DNA of 64,000 nt from Lachnospiraceae bacterium. GTDB taxonomy: Bacteria; Bacillota; Clostridia; Lachnospirales; Lachnospiraceae. The translations under genes were made by a program, and so were the position numbers. Shown in pieces: positions 36,318-44,340 of this stretch (positions are counted from its first letter, which is position 1; every line of letters starts with the position of its first letter). The notes beneath the pieces were generated by a model, which saw nothing but the letters and a program-made list of their open reading frames with translations, searched no databases and was not told the origin of the DNA. The DNA lies in NCBI GenBank assembly GCA_015057625.1, contig SVDZ01000002.1:252865-316864 (forward strand). Direction: 5' to 3'.

Positions 36318-37214
36318 ATGAAGAAGAAAACTAAATTTACATTACAACCTAAATTAGTTATTTTTTTGATGACGATTGTGTGTATAGGTATGATGGTTTT
36401 GTCAGTTGCAAAGCCATCTTATGTTGAGCCGGTTAAAAATGCCGGGGCGTCAATTGTTGTTCCTATTGAAGAGGGCGTTAATCATATTGGGCGTGCTTTT
36501 ACGGGCGTAGCAGAAAATTTTCAGAAAGTAAAGAAACTGAAAGCTGAAAATAAACGTTTAAAGAATCAAATCAGAGAACTTCAGGAAGATAACAGTCTTT
36601 TGGCACAGAATAAATATGAACTTCAGAGGCTCAGAGATTTGTATGAACTTGATGAGGAATACGTTCAGTATGAGAAAATCGGTGCAAGAGTAATTGGAAA
36701 AGATACTAGTAACTGGTTTAATACATTCACTATAGATAAGGGAAGCAGTGATGGAATAGCAGTAGATATGAATGTTATTTCAGGAGGTGGCCTTGTAGGG
36801 ATAATTACCGACGTAGGAAAAAATTATGCCACTGTAAGAACAATTATTGATGATGAAAGTAGTGTAAGTGTTTCTTTTGCCAGCACATCTGATACAGGAA
36901 TTGCCAGTGGTGACCTACAATTGAGTGAAAAAGGACTTATGAATCTTACGGGTATATTGAAGGATGCGACTGTGGCAGAGGGTGATATGGTTGTGACTTC
37001 TCAGATTAGTGATAAGTTCCTTCCGGGAATACTTGTGGGATTTATCGAGGAAGTTTCTCTTGATTCAAATCAACTTAATCAGTCAGGAACGATTACACCT
37101 GTTGTTGACTTTATGCATATTGATGAGGTCCTTGTATTGAAGCATATTAAGGACAACAAAGTCCCAAATGAAGAGACTACAGCAGTCAATGAGAACAAAA
37201 AGAAGAGTGAATAA
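36318..37214 (+). CDS. mreC: Rod-shape protein MreC
   Basis: 298 residues: a transmembrane segment (about 13-30), a coiled coil (about 63-105, NFQKVKKLKAENKRLKNQ onward) and the two-barrel extracytoplasmic domain (ARVIGKDTSNWFNTFTIDKG onward). Links cytoplasmic MreB to PBP2 and RodA. The C-terminus has a charged tail. The ATG is preceded by GAAGGAT. A 16-base gap separates it from mreD. Confidence 0.95.
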   Translation: MKKKTKFTLQPKLVIFLMTIVCIGMMVLSVAKPSYVEPVKNAGASIVVPIEEGVNHIGRAFTGVAENFQKVKKLKAENKRLKNQIRELQEDNSLLAQNKYELQRLRDLYELDEEYVQYEKIGARVIGKDTSNWFNTFTIDKGSSDGIAVDMNVISGGGLVGIITDVGKNYATVRTIIDDESSVSVSFASTSDTGIASGDLQLSEKGLMNLTGILKDATVAEGDMVVTSQISDKFLPGILVGFIEEVSLDSNQLNQSGTITPVVDFMHIDEVLVLKHIKDNKVPNEETTAVNENKKKSE

Positions 37215-37230
37215 GAAAGGGAGTGAAGGA

Positions 37231-37764
37231 ATGCTTCATAAAATAAAGAGTATTGTGGTAATAGCATTACTTATTATTGTCAGTTTCATACTCCAAAATA
37301 CTATCTCTGTAATAACAGGTGATTTAATGGTAACACCAAATCTGCTTATTATTTTAGTGTGTGTGTTTGGTTATCTTACAGGTTCAAACGAAGCTATGGT
37401 CATTGGCTTCTTTTGCGGATTACTTGTTGATTCTTTTTCGTCCGATATAATTGGACTTAATTCGTTATTATATCTTTATGTAGGATTTTTTAGCGGATCA
37501 TTCCACAGACTTTTTTATAAGAATATGGTAATGCTTCCGTTGGCAATTGTTGCTGCAGGAGATTTTATTTATAATTTTGGCTATTACATAATTAGATTTA
37601 TGTTGAGAAATAAACTGGATGTGGGCTTTTATTTGTTTAAGATAATAATTCCTGAATTAGTAATTACAGTGTGCATATCATTGCTTGTGTACAGGTTTAT
37701 ATACAAGGTATATTTTGCAGTGCTCATATCAGAAGAACAAAGGAGTAAAGTGAGATTTGATTAG
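37231..37764 (+). CDS. mreD: Rod-shape protein MreD
   Basis: 177-residue membrane protein with about five hydrophobic segments and the charged end usual for MreD. An in-frame ATG at 37168 lies inside mreC; the ATG at 37231 is preferred since AAAGGGAG ends about seven bases before it and the first transmembrane helix then starts near residue 4. Overlaps the PBP2 gene by eight bases. Confidence 0.9.
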   Translation: MLHKIKSIVVIALLIIVSFILQNTISVITGDLMVTPNLLIILVCVFGYLTGSNEAMVIGFFCGLLVDSFSSDIIGLNSLLYLYVGFFSGSFHRLFYKNMVMLPLAIVAAGDFIYNFGYYIIRFMLRNKLDVGFYLFKIIIPELVITVCISLLVYRFIYKVYFAVLISEEQRSKVRFD

Positions 37765-40603
37765 TGATTTTTTCTATTCGATATATTTAATAATTAAATC
37801 AAGAGTGTTCATGATATCCGTGTTTTTTCTTTTCCTGCTTGGAGTACTTGCTTACAGACTTTTTGATTTACAGATTGTCAATAAGGATTATTACAGTAAA
37901 TCGTACAAATTGCAGGCAGAAAAAACCATATATACTGCCGGAACAAGAGGTCAGATTCTTGATGCTAAAGGAAATGTATTAGCATACAATAAACTGACAT
38001 ATACGGTAACTTTTGAGGATGTTATTGAGAGTTCAAATGATAAAAATAAGACGCTCAATGAAATATCCTACAATGCAATTAATATAATTGAAAAACACGG
38101 AGATTCCATTTCAGTAGATTTTCCGATTGTAATAGACAGAGATGGAAACTATCAGTTTTCAGTAACTTCAGATACTGTAAAAATGACTTTCCTTATTAAT
38201 ATTTATGGAAGTAAGGATAAAGTTCTGAAAAATAATCTGATGGAGGCCAGTGCGGCAGAGGTGTATCAGTATCTTTGCGATGAAAAGTTTGAGATAGACA
38301 GAAAAAAATATGATGAAGACACATGCTTTAAGATTGCTAAACTTCGTTACAATGTTTATCTTAATTCTTATCAGAAATATGTGCCTGTAACTATTGCAAA
38401 AAATGTATCAAATGATACTATGGTTGCAATATACGAAAATGAGGGTATAATCCCGGGAGTTACAATAAACAGAAGCACTACAAGGGTATATAACTATAGC
38501 GAGTATTTTGCACCTATTATTGGATATACCGGAACTATTTCATATGAACAGATGGAAAGTATGAATGAAGGGCTTGCGGAAGATGATGAATCCAGATACA
38601 TTAGTTCAGATGTAGTTGGTAAGGCGGGAATTGAGGCTGCCATGGAAGAAACTTTAAGAGGTCAGAGAGGAGTTGAAAAAATCTTCACTGACAATACAGG
38701 AAACAGACTCAGTACTGTCTCTAAAACAGATTCGAAACCCGGAAATAATGTGGTGTTGACTATTGATTTGAACCTTCAGAAGGCAACGTATGATCTTTTG
38801 GAAAAAAAGATTGCCGGTATTCTCGTAAGTCAGATTGTTAATTATGATGTAGATAAAGACAACGAAGAAGAGAAGGACAATCATCCTATTGGCATAAAAG
38901 AGGTATATTTCCAGCTTATTAATAATAATGTAGTAAGTCTTAGTGAACTCTCAAAAAAGAGAAGTGCAAATGAAGAAAGAATGTACAATAAGTATAAGAC
39001 AGCAATCAAAAATGCAAAGGCTACTGTTAAGTCTATTATGGATGACGATACTTCCTACGAAGATTTGTCAAAAGAAAAACAGGATTATATTGAGTACATC
39101 TATGAAGAACTAAAGAATGACAATATTGTAATAAAATCAGCAATAAAGACAGATGATAAAACCTACAAAAAATGGGCAGACAGAAAGATGAGTTTTAAGG
39201 AATACCTTAAATACGCAATTACTAATGAGTGGGTTAATATGGCGGAACTTCATGATAACAGCGGATTTACGTCTACAGATGAGACTTATGAAGAAATAAA
39301 GAATTACGTCGACAAGATGATTAATAAGAATTCTGCCTTTGGAAAAAGGGTAATGTATTACAGAATATACGATGGAACTGTAAGCGGAAGTGAAGTTTGT
39401 ATGCTTCTCTATGATCAGAAAGTATTAGAGATGGATGAGACAGCTTACAATAATCTTTTGACTTATGACAAGTATAAAACATATGTGTTTATTACAAATC
39501 AGATAAAAAAACTTGCCATCACACCGGCTCAGATAGCCCTTGATCCTTGTTCGGGTTCTGTGGTAGTTACAGATCCTAATAACGGAAATGTTTTGGCACT
39601 TGTAACATATCCAAGTTATGACAATAACATGCTATCAGGAACAGTTGATCCGGAATACTGGAGTAAGCTTATTGAGGATAAGTCGGATCCACTCTATAAC
39701 AGATCGACACAGGGACTTACAGCTCCGGGATCAACATTCAAAATGGTATCTGCAATGGCAGGCCTTGAAGAGAATGTATTGTCAGGACCTTTTGATACCA
39801 TTAAGACAAAAGGTATTTTCGAAGAAATAACACCTAGTCCGAAATGCTGGATTTACAATTCAGGACACGCAACTCACGGAACAATAAATGTAGAGGAAGC
39901 ATTGGCATATTCATGTAACTATTTCTTCTATCAGGTGGGTTATGATCTTGGAACTAACTCAAAAGGAAAATACGATAGTGATAAAGGTCTTAAAAAGATT
40001 AAAAAATATGCTGATGTGCTTGGACTTACCAGCTATTCAGGTGTTGAAATAACTGAGAGTGAACCTAACTTCTCAACACAGTCGGCTGTTCATTCGGCTA
40101 TTGGTCAGGGTAGTCACAGTTACGCTCCGGTTCAGCTTTCAAGATATGTTTCAACAATTGCTAATGGCGGTAAGAATTATAAGCTGACACTAGTTGATAA
40201 AATTACAGATGTTGATTCAAAAGTTGTCTCGGATAAAAAGGCAGAACTTACCAATAAAGTTGAGTTGTCAGATTCTACCTGGGAGGCAGTCCATTCAGGA
40301 ATGAGGCAAGTTGTTACAAAGGGTACGGTTAAAACTATTTTCAAAGATATGAAGATAGATGTTGCCGGTAAATCCGGAACGGCTGAAGAAAGTTCTAAGA
40401 GAAATGCTCATGGTTTATTTGTTGCTTATGCACCATACAATAAACCTAAAATTTCAGTTGTAACAGTTATTCCTTTTTCAAATTCTTCCGGAGCTTCAGC
40501 TGAACTTACCAGAGATGTTATAAAATACTACTTTGGAGAAATTAATTTGAAGGATGTTGATAAATCTGAAGTATCAGCAAATTCAGAAAGAACAAATGAT
40601 TAA
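37757..40603 (+). CDS. mrdA: Penicillin-binding protein 2 (elongasome transpeptidase), long form
   Basis: Class B PBP that cross-links peptidoglycan during elongation. One N-terminal membrane anchor (about 18-38), then the dimerisation domain with TRGQILDAKGNVLAYN (about 74-89), and the transpeptidase motifs Ser659 (STFK), Ser719 (SCN) and Lys872 (KSGT). At 948 residues it is well above the usual 600-700; an insert of roughly 200 mainly charged residues (about 360-570) sits before the catalytic Ser. The start is TTG overlapping the mreD stop, with AAGGAG 11 bases upstream; an internal ATG at 37811 is the alternative. Confidence 0.93.
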   Translation: MISDFFYSIYLIIKSRVFMISVFFLFLLGVLAYRLFDLQIVNKDYYSKSYKLQAEKTIYTAGTRGQILDAKGNVLAYNKLTYTVTFEDVIESSNDKNKTLNEISYNAINIIEKHGDSISVDFPIVIDRDGNYQFSVTSDTVKMTFLINIYGSKDKVLKNNLMEASAAEVYQYLCDEKFEIDRKKYDEDTCFKIAKLRYNVYLNSYQKYVPVTIAKNVSNDTMVAIYENEGIIPGVTINRSTTRVYNYSEYFAPIIGYTGTISYEQMESMNEGLAEDDESRYISSDVVGKAGIEAAMEETLRGQRGVEKIFTDNTGNRLSTVSKTDSKPGNNVVLTIDLNLQKATYDLLEKKIAGILVSQIVNYDVDKDNEEEKDNHPIGIKEVYFQLINNNVVSLSELSKKRSANEERMYNKYKTAIKNAKATVKSIMDDDTSYEDLSKEKQDYIEYIYEELKNDNIVIKSAIKTDDKTYKKWADRKMSFKEYLKYAITNEWVNMAELHDNSGFTSTDETYEEIKNYVDKMINKNSAFGKRVMYYRIYDGTVSGSEVCMLLYDQKVLEMDETAYNNLLTYDKYKTYVFITNQIKKLAITPAQIALDPCSGSVVVTDPNNGNVLALVTYPSYDNNMLSGTVDPEYWSKLIEDKSDPLYNRSTQGLTAPGSTFKMVSAMAGLEENVLSGPFDTIKTKGIFEEITPSPKCWIYNSGHATHGTINVEEALAYSCNYFFYQVGYDLGTNSKGKYDSDKGLKKIKKYADVLGLTSYSGVEITESEPNFSTQSAVHSAIGQGSHSYAPVQLSRYVSTIANGGKNYKLTLVDKITDVDSKVVSDKKAELTNKVELSDSTWEAVHSGMRQVVTKGTVKTIFKDMKIDVAGKSGTAEESSKRNAHGLFVAYAPYNKPKISVVTVIPFSNSSGASAELTRDVIKYYFGEINLKDVDKSEVSANSERTND

Positions 40604-40650
40604 TCGCGTAGTGGCAAAATGTTACTTAAAAGATAGTCAGGAGGAATAAT

Positions 40651-41463
40651 ATGAGCGAAGTAATTGTTGTAACATCTGGCAAGGGTGGAGTAGGAAAGAC
40701 TACAATGTCTGCAAATATTGGAGCAGCTCTTGCAAGACAAAAGAAAAAAGTAGTTGTCATTGACACAGATATAGGACTTAGAAATCTTGATGTGGTAATG
40801 GGACTTGAAAATCAGATAGTATATAATCTTGTTGATGTTGTTGAAGGGACTTGCAGAATAAAGCAGGCACTTATCAAGGACAACAGGTTTGAGAATCTTT
40901 ATTTGATTCCTAGTGCACAGACAAAAGATAAGAGTGCGGTTACACCTGAACAGATGCGTATGCTGACAGATGAACTCAAACAGGAATTTGATTATGTTAT
41001 ACTTGATTGTCCTGCGGGAATTGAGCAGGGATTTAGAAATGCCATCGCCGGTGCCGACAGTGCACTGGTTGTGACAACACCGGAGGTTTCTGCAATTCGT
41101 GATGCCGACAGAATAGTTGGTCTTTTAGAAAAAGAATGTATTAAGCCGGTGAATCTTATCATCAACAGAATACGTGCTGAATTAGTTGAAAGTGGCGATA
41201 TGATGTCCATAGAGGATGTTATGGATATTCTCGGTGTTGATATTATTGGGGCAGTTCCAGATGATGTAAATATTGTGATTTCCACTAACAAAGGAATACC
41301 TCTTGATGTTGACACAGTTGCAGGAAAGGCTATTGAAAATATAGCAAATCGTATACAGGGTAAAGAAGTACCAATGATGAATTTCTCAAAAGATAAAGGA
41401 TTCTTTAAAAGAATCTTTAAATCAGGCAATAAAAAAATGCAGGGAGATTACAATGGTATTTAG
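40651..41463 (+). CDS. minD: Septum site-determining ATPase MinD
   Basis: 270-residue deviant-Walker ATPase: GKGGVGKT (residues 10-17, signature Lys11), DTDIGLRNLDVVMGLE (about 38-53) and DCPAGIEQG. The C-terminal amphipathic helix (FFKRIFKS) gives membrane binding. With MinE it positions the division site by inhibiting polar septa; no minC is seen in this window. AGGAGG lies seven bases before the ATG. Overlaps minE by 11 bases. Confidence 0.97.
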   Translation: MSEVIVVTSGKGGVGKTTMSANIGAALARQKKKVVVIDTDIGLRNLDVVMGLENQIVYNLVDVVEGTCRIKQALIKDNRFENLYLIPSAQTKDKSAVTPEQMRMLTDELKQEFDYVILDCPAGIEQGFRNAIAGADSALVVTTPEVSAIRDADRIVGLLEKECIKPVNLIINRIRAELVESGDMMSIEDVMDILGVDIIGAVPDDVNIVISTNKGIPLDVDTVAGKAIENIANRIQGKEVPMMNFSKDKGFFKRIFKSGNKKMQGDYNGI

Positions 41464-41710
41464 TTTAAAAAAGTTGTTTTCAAATAATAATAAATCAGGT
41501 GTTATTGCTAAAGACAGATTAAAGTTGCTTTTGATTTCAGACAGGACGGGATGTTCGCCTGAAATGATGGAGATGCTCAAAAAAGATATGTTTGGTGTGG
41601 TCTCTAAGTATATCGATATCAATACGGAAGAATGTGTTATTGATATTGAAAAGAGTAAAAAACCATATCTGTTTGCAAATATACCAATAAAAGAGGTTAA
41701 ATATAAATAA
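41453..41710 (+). CDS. minE: Cell division topological specificity factor MinE
   Basis: 85 residues: the N-terminal membrane-targeting and MinD-activating segment (FSLKKLFS; KDRLKLLLISDRTGCSPEMM) and a C-terminal beta-rich dimer domain (VVSKYIDINTEECVIDIE). Stimulates MinD ATPase and drives its oscillation. Starts within minD and is followed after two bases by rodA. Confidence 0.95.
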   Translation: MVFSLKKLFSNNNKSGVIAKDRLKLLLISDRTGCSPEMMEMLKKDMFGVVSKYIDINTEECVIDIEKSKKPYLFANIPIKEVKYK

Positions 41711-41712
41711 TC

Positions 41713-42858
41713 ATGAAATCTATATTAAGTACTTTAAAAGAATATAATTTCAACCGACTAAATCTCAGATTAGTGTTGTATTTGTCGATTTTAACGATAA
41801 TAGGTATTTTGGCTGTAGGAAGTGCCGGAGGTGAATACTATCAGAAACGACAGATGGCAGGATTTGCTTTGGGCTTTTTGGCTATGGTTGTTCTTATGTT
41901 AATTAGTTATAATTTTATATTAAAATTTTATTGGATTTTGTATATTTTGTCTGTTGGTTTGTTGCTTTGGGTTCGAATAAATGGTAGAATGGGCTTAGGT
42001 GCACAGCGTTGGGTCGATATGCTTGGAATCAGGTTTCAGCCTTCGGAAATATGCAAGGTCTTACTGATATTATTTATGGCGGCTTGCATTAGAAAACATA
42101 AGGATGAAATCAATAATTTCAAGTTTCTTATTCCCTTGGGATTATCACTTTCGGTACCTGTTGTGTTGATTCTCATGCAGCCGGATTTGTCTACTACGAT
42201 AGTGTATTTGGCAGCATTTGCTATTGTTATTTTCGTAGCAGGATTAAATTACAGAATTATTGGCAGTCTATTCATGATAGCTTTACCGATATTAGCGGTA
42301 ATGGCGTATCTGATAGCATTCCACCCGGAAGTGAAGATTCTTCATTCGCATCAGTATAATCGTCTTTTGGGATTTTATTCTAAGAATGTGGATGATCCAA
42401 AGGTAAAAGATTTAAGATATCAGCAGGAAAATGCACTTCTTGCTATAGGTTCCGGTGGACTTAAAGGTAAAGGTCTCTACAATAATGATGAGACTAGTGT
42501 TAAGAATAGTAATTTGATACCGGAAGACCATACGGATTTCGTTTTTACAGTAATTGGGGAGGAATTGGGATTCGTAGGTTGTATTGCAGTTTTGGCTCTC
42601 ATAGCTCTGATAGTTTTAGAGTGTTTCCTCACGGGAGGAAGAGTGAGAGACCCGGCAGGGAAACTGTATTGTTATGGATTTGGTTCCACTGTGGCTATTC
42701 AGTCATTTATAAATATCGCAGTTAATACAATGCTATTACCAAATACAGGTTTGCCACTTCCGTTTTTGAGCTACGGATTGACATCTCTTGTAAGTATGTT
42801 TATAGGTATGGGAATTGTATTGAATATAGGACTTCACACAAAGAAAAGTGTTTACTAG
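41713..42858 (+). CDS. rodA: RodA/FtsW (SEDS) peptidoglycan polymerase
   Basis: 381-residue, multi-pass membrane SEDS glycosyltransferase. Hallmarks: LGAQRWVDMLGIRFQPSE (about 97-114), EDHTDFVFTVIGEELG (about 272-287) and LPFLSYGLTS near the end. The neighbourhood (mreBCD-PBP2-minDE) argues for RodA rather than FtsW. No strong ribosome binding site close to the ATG; coupling to minE, two bases upstream, is likely. Confidence 0.93.
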   Translation: MKSILSTLKEYNFNRLNLRLVLYLSILTIIGILAVGSAGGEYYQKRQMAGFALGFLAMVVLMLISYNFILKFYWILYILSVGLLLWVRINGRMGLGAQRWVDMLGIRFQPSEICKVLLILFMAACIRKHKDEINNFKFLIPLGLSLSVPVVLILMQPDLSTTIVYLAAFAIVIFVAGLNYRIIGSLFMIALPILAVMAYLIAFHPEVKILHSHQYNRLLGFYSKNVDDPKVKDLRYQQENALLAIGSGGLKGKGLYNNDETSVKNSNLIPEDHTDFVFTVIGEELGFVGCIAVLALIALIVLECFLTGGRVRDPAGKLYCYGFGSTVAIQSFINIAVNTMLLPNTGLPLPFLSYGLTSLVSMFIGMGIVLNIGLHTKKSVY

Positions 42859-42872
42859 ATAAATTGACGGGG

Positions 42873-42894
42873 AGATAGGAAAGTATCTTTTTTT
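42873..42894 (+). terminator. Weak intrinsic terminator after rodA
   Basis: AGATA (42873-42877) pairs with TATCT (42884-42888) around a six-base loop, followed by a run of seven Ts. A short stem, but the U-tract is good. Confidence 0.5.
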
Positions 42895-42923
42895 CTGTAA
42901 ATTAAGATAACAGGAGGTTATTT

Positions 42924-43322
42924 GTGAATATAGGATTTATTGCTCATGATACTAAGAAAAAACTTATGCAGAATTTTTGCATTGCTTATAGAGGAATATT
43001 AGTTAAACATAATTTGTATGCAACAGGAACTACAGGAAGACTTATTGAGGAGGCGGCAAACCTCCCGGTTCACAAATTTCTTGCAGGACATTTAGGTGGA
43101 GAGCAACAGTTGTGTGCGCAGTTAGAAAACAATCAGATGGATCTTGTTATATTTTTAAGAGATCCCCTCACAGCAAAATCTCATGAACCGAATGTGGACA
43201 ATGCAATAAGACTGTGCGATATGCACAATATTCCGTTAGCATCAAATGTTGCAACAGCAGAGTTATTGATTAAAGCTTTAGACCGTGGAGATATGGATTT
43301 CAGAGAAATGTATAGACAGTAG
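42924..43322 (+). CDS. mgsA: Methylglyoxal synthase-like protein, divergent active site
   Basis: 132 residues with the MgsA fold signature: HDTKKKLMQNF, LYATGTTGRLI (about 31-41) and SNVATAELLI near the end. Aligned by constant offset to E. coli MgsA (from memory), His8, Asp80 and His87 match His19, Asp91 and His98. But the catalytic Asp71 position is Glu60 (LGGEQQ) and the Asp101 position is Asn90 (HEPN). So it may be a family variant with altered or weak activity on dihydroxyacetone phosphate. Start GTG with AGGAGG six bases upstream. Common in this position near rodA in Clostridia. Confidence 0.85.
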   Translation: MNIGFIAHDTKKKLMQNFCIAYRGILVKHNLYATGTTGRLIEEAANLPVHKFLAGHLGGEQQLCAQLENNQMDLVIFLRDPLTAKSHEPNVDNAIRLCDMHNIPLASNVATAELLIKALDRGDMDFREMYRQ

Positions 43323-43396
43323 TCTTTATATAGAATACTATGTATTCTTTGGTAACTTATCAGGCAAATTGCTTCATATCAAAAGGAGGGTGCTCT

Positions 43397-43810
43397 ATGG
43401 TTGAGATTGTTTGTGGAGAAAAGGGTAAAGGCAAAACAAAAATTATGCTTCAGAAGGCAAATGAAGCAGTACAGAGTGCAGAGGGTAGTGTTGTATACAT
43501 TGATAAAAACTCTAAGCATATGTACGAACTAAACAATGATATCAGACTAGTAGATATCAGTGAATATCCGATTACAAATTTTGATGGTATATTAGGATTT
43601 GTTTGTGGATTGTTGTCGGGAAATCATGATATTGAGACTGTTTATATGGACAGCTTCTTGACGATATCTGCTATCGAAAAAGATACATTGGTTGATGCCA
43701 TTGGTAAACTTCAAAAATTAAATGATGAAGTAAAGTTTGTGATAAGTATTTCTCTTGGAGAAAATGAAATGCCAAATGAACTGAGAGATAATATAGTGGC
43801 GGCGTGTTAA
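43397..43810 (+). CDS. Small P-loop NTPase-like protein
   Basis: 137 residues. It starts with a Walker A-like motif CGEKGKGKT (about 5-13), then VVYIDKNSKHMYEL and a hydrophobic strand ending ETVYMDSFLTIS, the place of a Walker B Asp. I do not recognise a characterised family. An in-frame ATG at 43340 exists, but the ATG at 43397 has AAAAGGAGG seven bases upstream. A short inverted repeat (AGAATAC/GTATTCT, 43332-43348) lies in the gap after mgsA. Confidence 0.75.
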   Translation: MVEIVCGEKGKGKTKIMLQKANEAVQSAEGSVVYIDKNSKHMYELNNDIRLVDISEYPITNFDGILGFVCGLLSGNHDIETVYMDSFLTISAIEKDTLVDAIGKLQKLNDEVKFVISISLGENEMPNELRDNIVAAC

Positions 43811-43814
43811 AAGC

Positions 43815-43938
43815 CTGAGTCACTTTGGAACGCCAGGTTGGTGCTCAATAATCACCGAAACCGCTACGCTTGTTTCGGGATTGTAGGCAGTCGTCAAAAT
43901 TCATTCAAGCAAGCTTGATGAATTTTCCTCGTTGCTAA
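43815..43938. repeat. Structured extragenic element, possible interspersed repeat
   Basis: About 120 bases, less AT-rich than the surroundings, with no open frame of note. It contains CCGAAAC/GTTTCGG (about 43857-43880, 7-bp stem) and a long imperfect stem, AAAATTCATTCAAGC against GCTTGATGAATTTT, near 43897-43926. The layout looks like a small dispersed element or structured RNA rather than a leader. Only one copy is in this window. Confidence 0.4.
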
Positions 43939-43943
43939 ACAAA

Positions 43944-43982
43944 AAAAGAGAGAACATCAGATAAATTGATGCTCTCTCTTTT
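43944..43982. terminator. Bidirectional intrinsic terminator between convergent genes
   Basis: AAAAGAGAGAACATCA (43944-43959) pairs, with one mismatch, with TGATGCTCTCTCTTTT (43967-43982); A-tract on one side and T-tract on the other. It serves the P-loop gene from the left and the DUF378 gene from the right. Confidence 0.88.
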
Positions 43983-43986
43983 ATTA

Positions 43987-44199
43987 TTAGTCTCTGCTTG
44001 CAGAAGAAATTCTTCCAAAAATGCTTAAGGCGTAAAGACCGCAGATTCCTACAATAGCGTAAACAATTCTTGAAAGCCAACTCATATTGCCAAATAGGAA
44101 TGCTACAAGATCGAAATCGAAAAAACCAATTAACCCCCAATTGATTGCACCTATAATTATAATAGTCAATGAAGTATAATCTAAAGCTTTTGAATACAT
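43987..44199 (-). CDS. DUF378 small membrane protein
   Basis: 70 residues, two transmembrane helices separated by a short loop. The DUF378 core is recognisable: SLTIIIIGAINWGLIGFFDF and VYAIVGICGLYAL. Function unknown. The start is set at the ATG at 44199 because GGGAGGT lies four bases upstream on the minus strand; a longer form to 44235 lacks such a site. The gene runs opposite to its neighbours and shares the terminator at 43944-43982. Confidence 0.9.
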   Translation of the reverse strand: MYSKALDYTSLTIIIIGAINWGLIGFFDFDLVAFLFGNMSWLSRIVYAIVGICGLYALSIFGRISSASRD

Positions 44200-44284
44200 A
44201 GTTACCTCCCTGTTGTGTTCTGACTTATAAGTCATATTTAATATTATGATTGCCCAAAAATAAAATATAATACATTCTTTTTTG

Positions 44285-44313
44285 TTGACTACAAGTGCAT
44301 TTTGTTAGATAAT
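44285..44313 (+). promoter_or_regulatory. Sigma-A promoter for the HlyD-like/yggS/sepF operon
   Basis: TTGACT (44285-44290), 17 bases, GATAAT (44308-44313), 27 bases before the ATG of the HlyD-like gene. Confidence 0.75.
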
Positions 44314-44340
44314 TAAAGGTGGTTTTAAGGAGAAAAATTT

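Noticed and set aside
37168..37230. Longer start for mreD inside mreC
   Set aside because: The ATG at 37231 has a good ribosome binding site and the added residues are highly basic and not like MreD.
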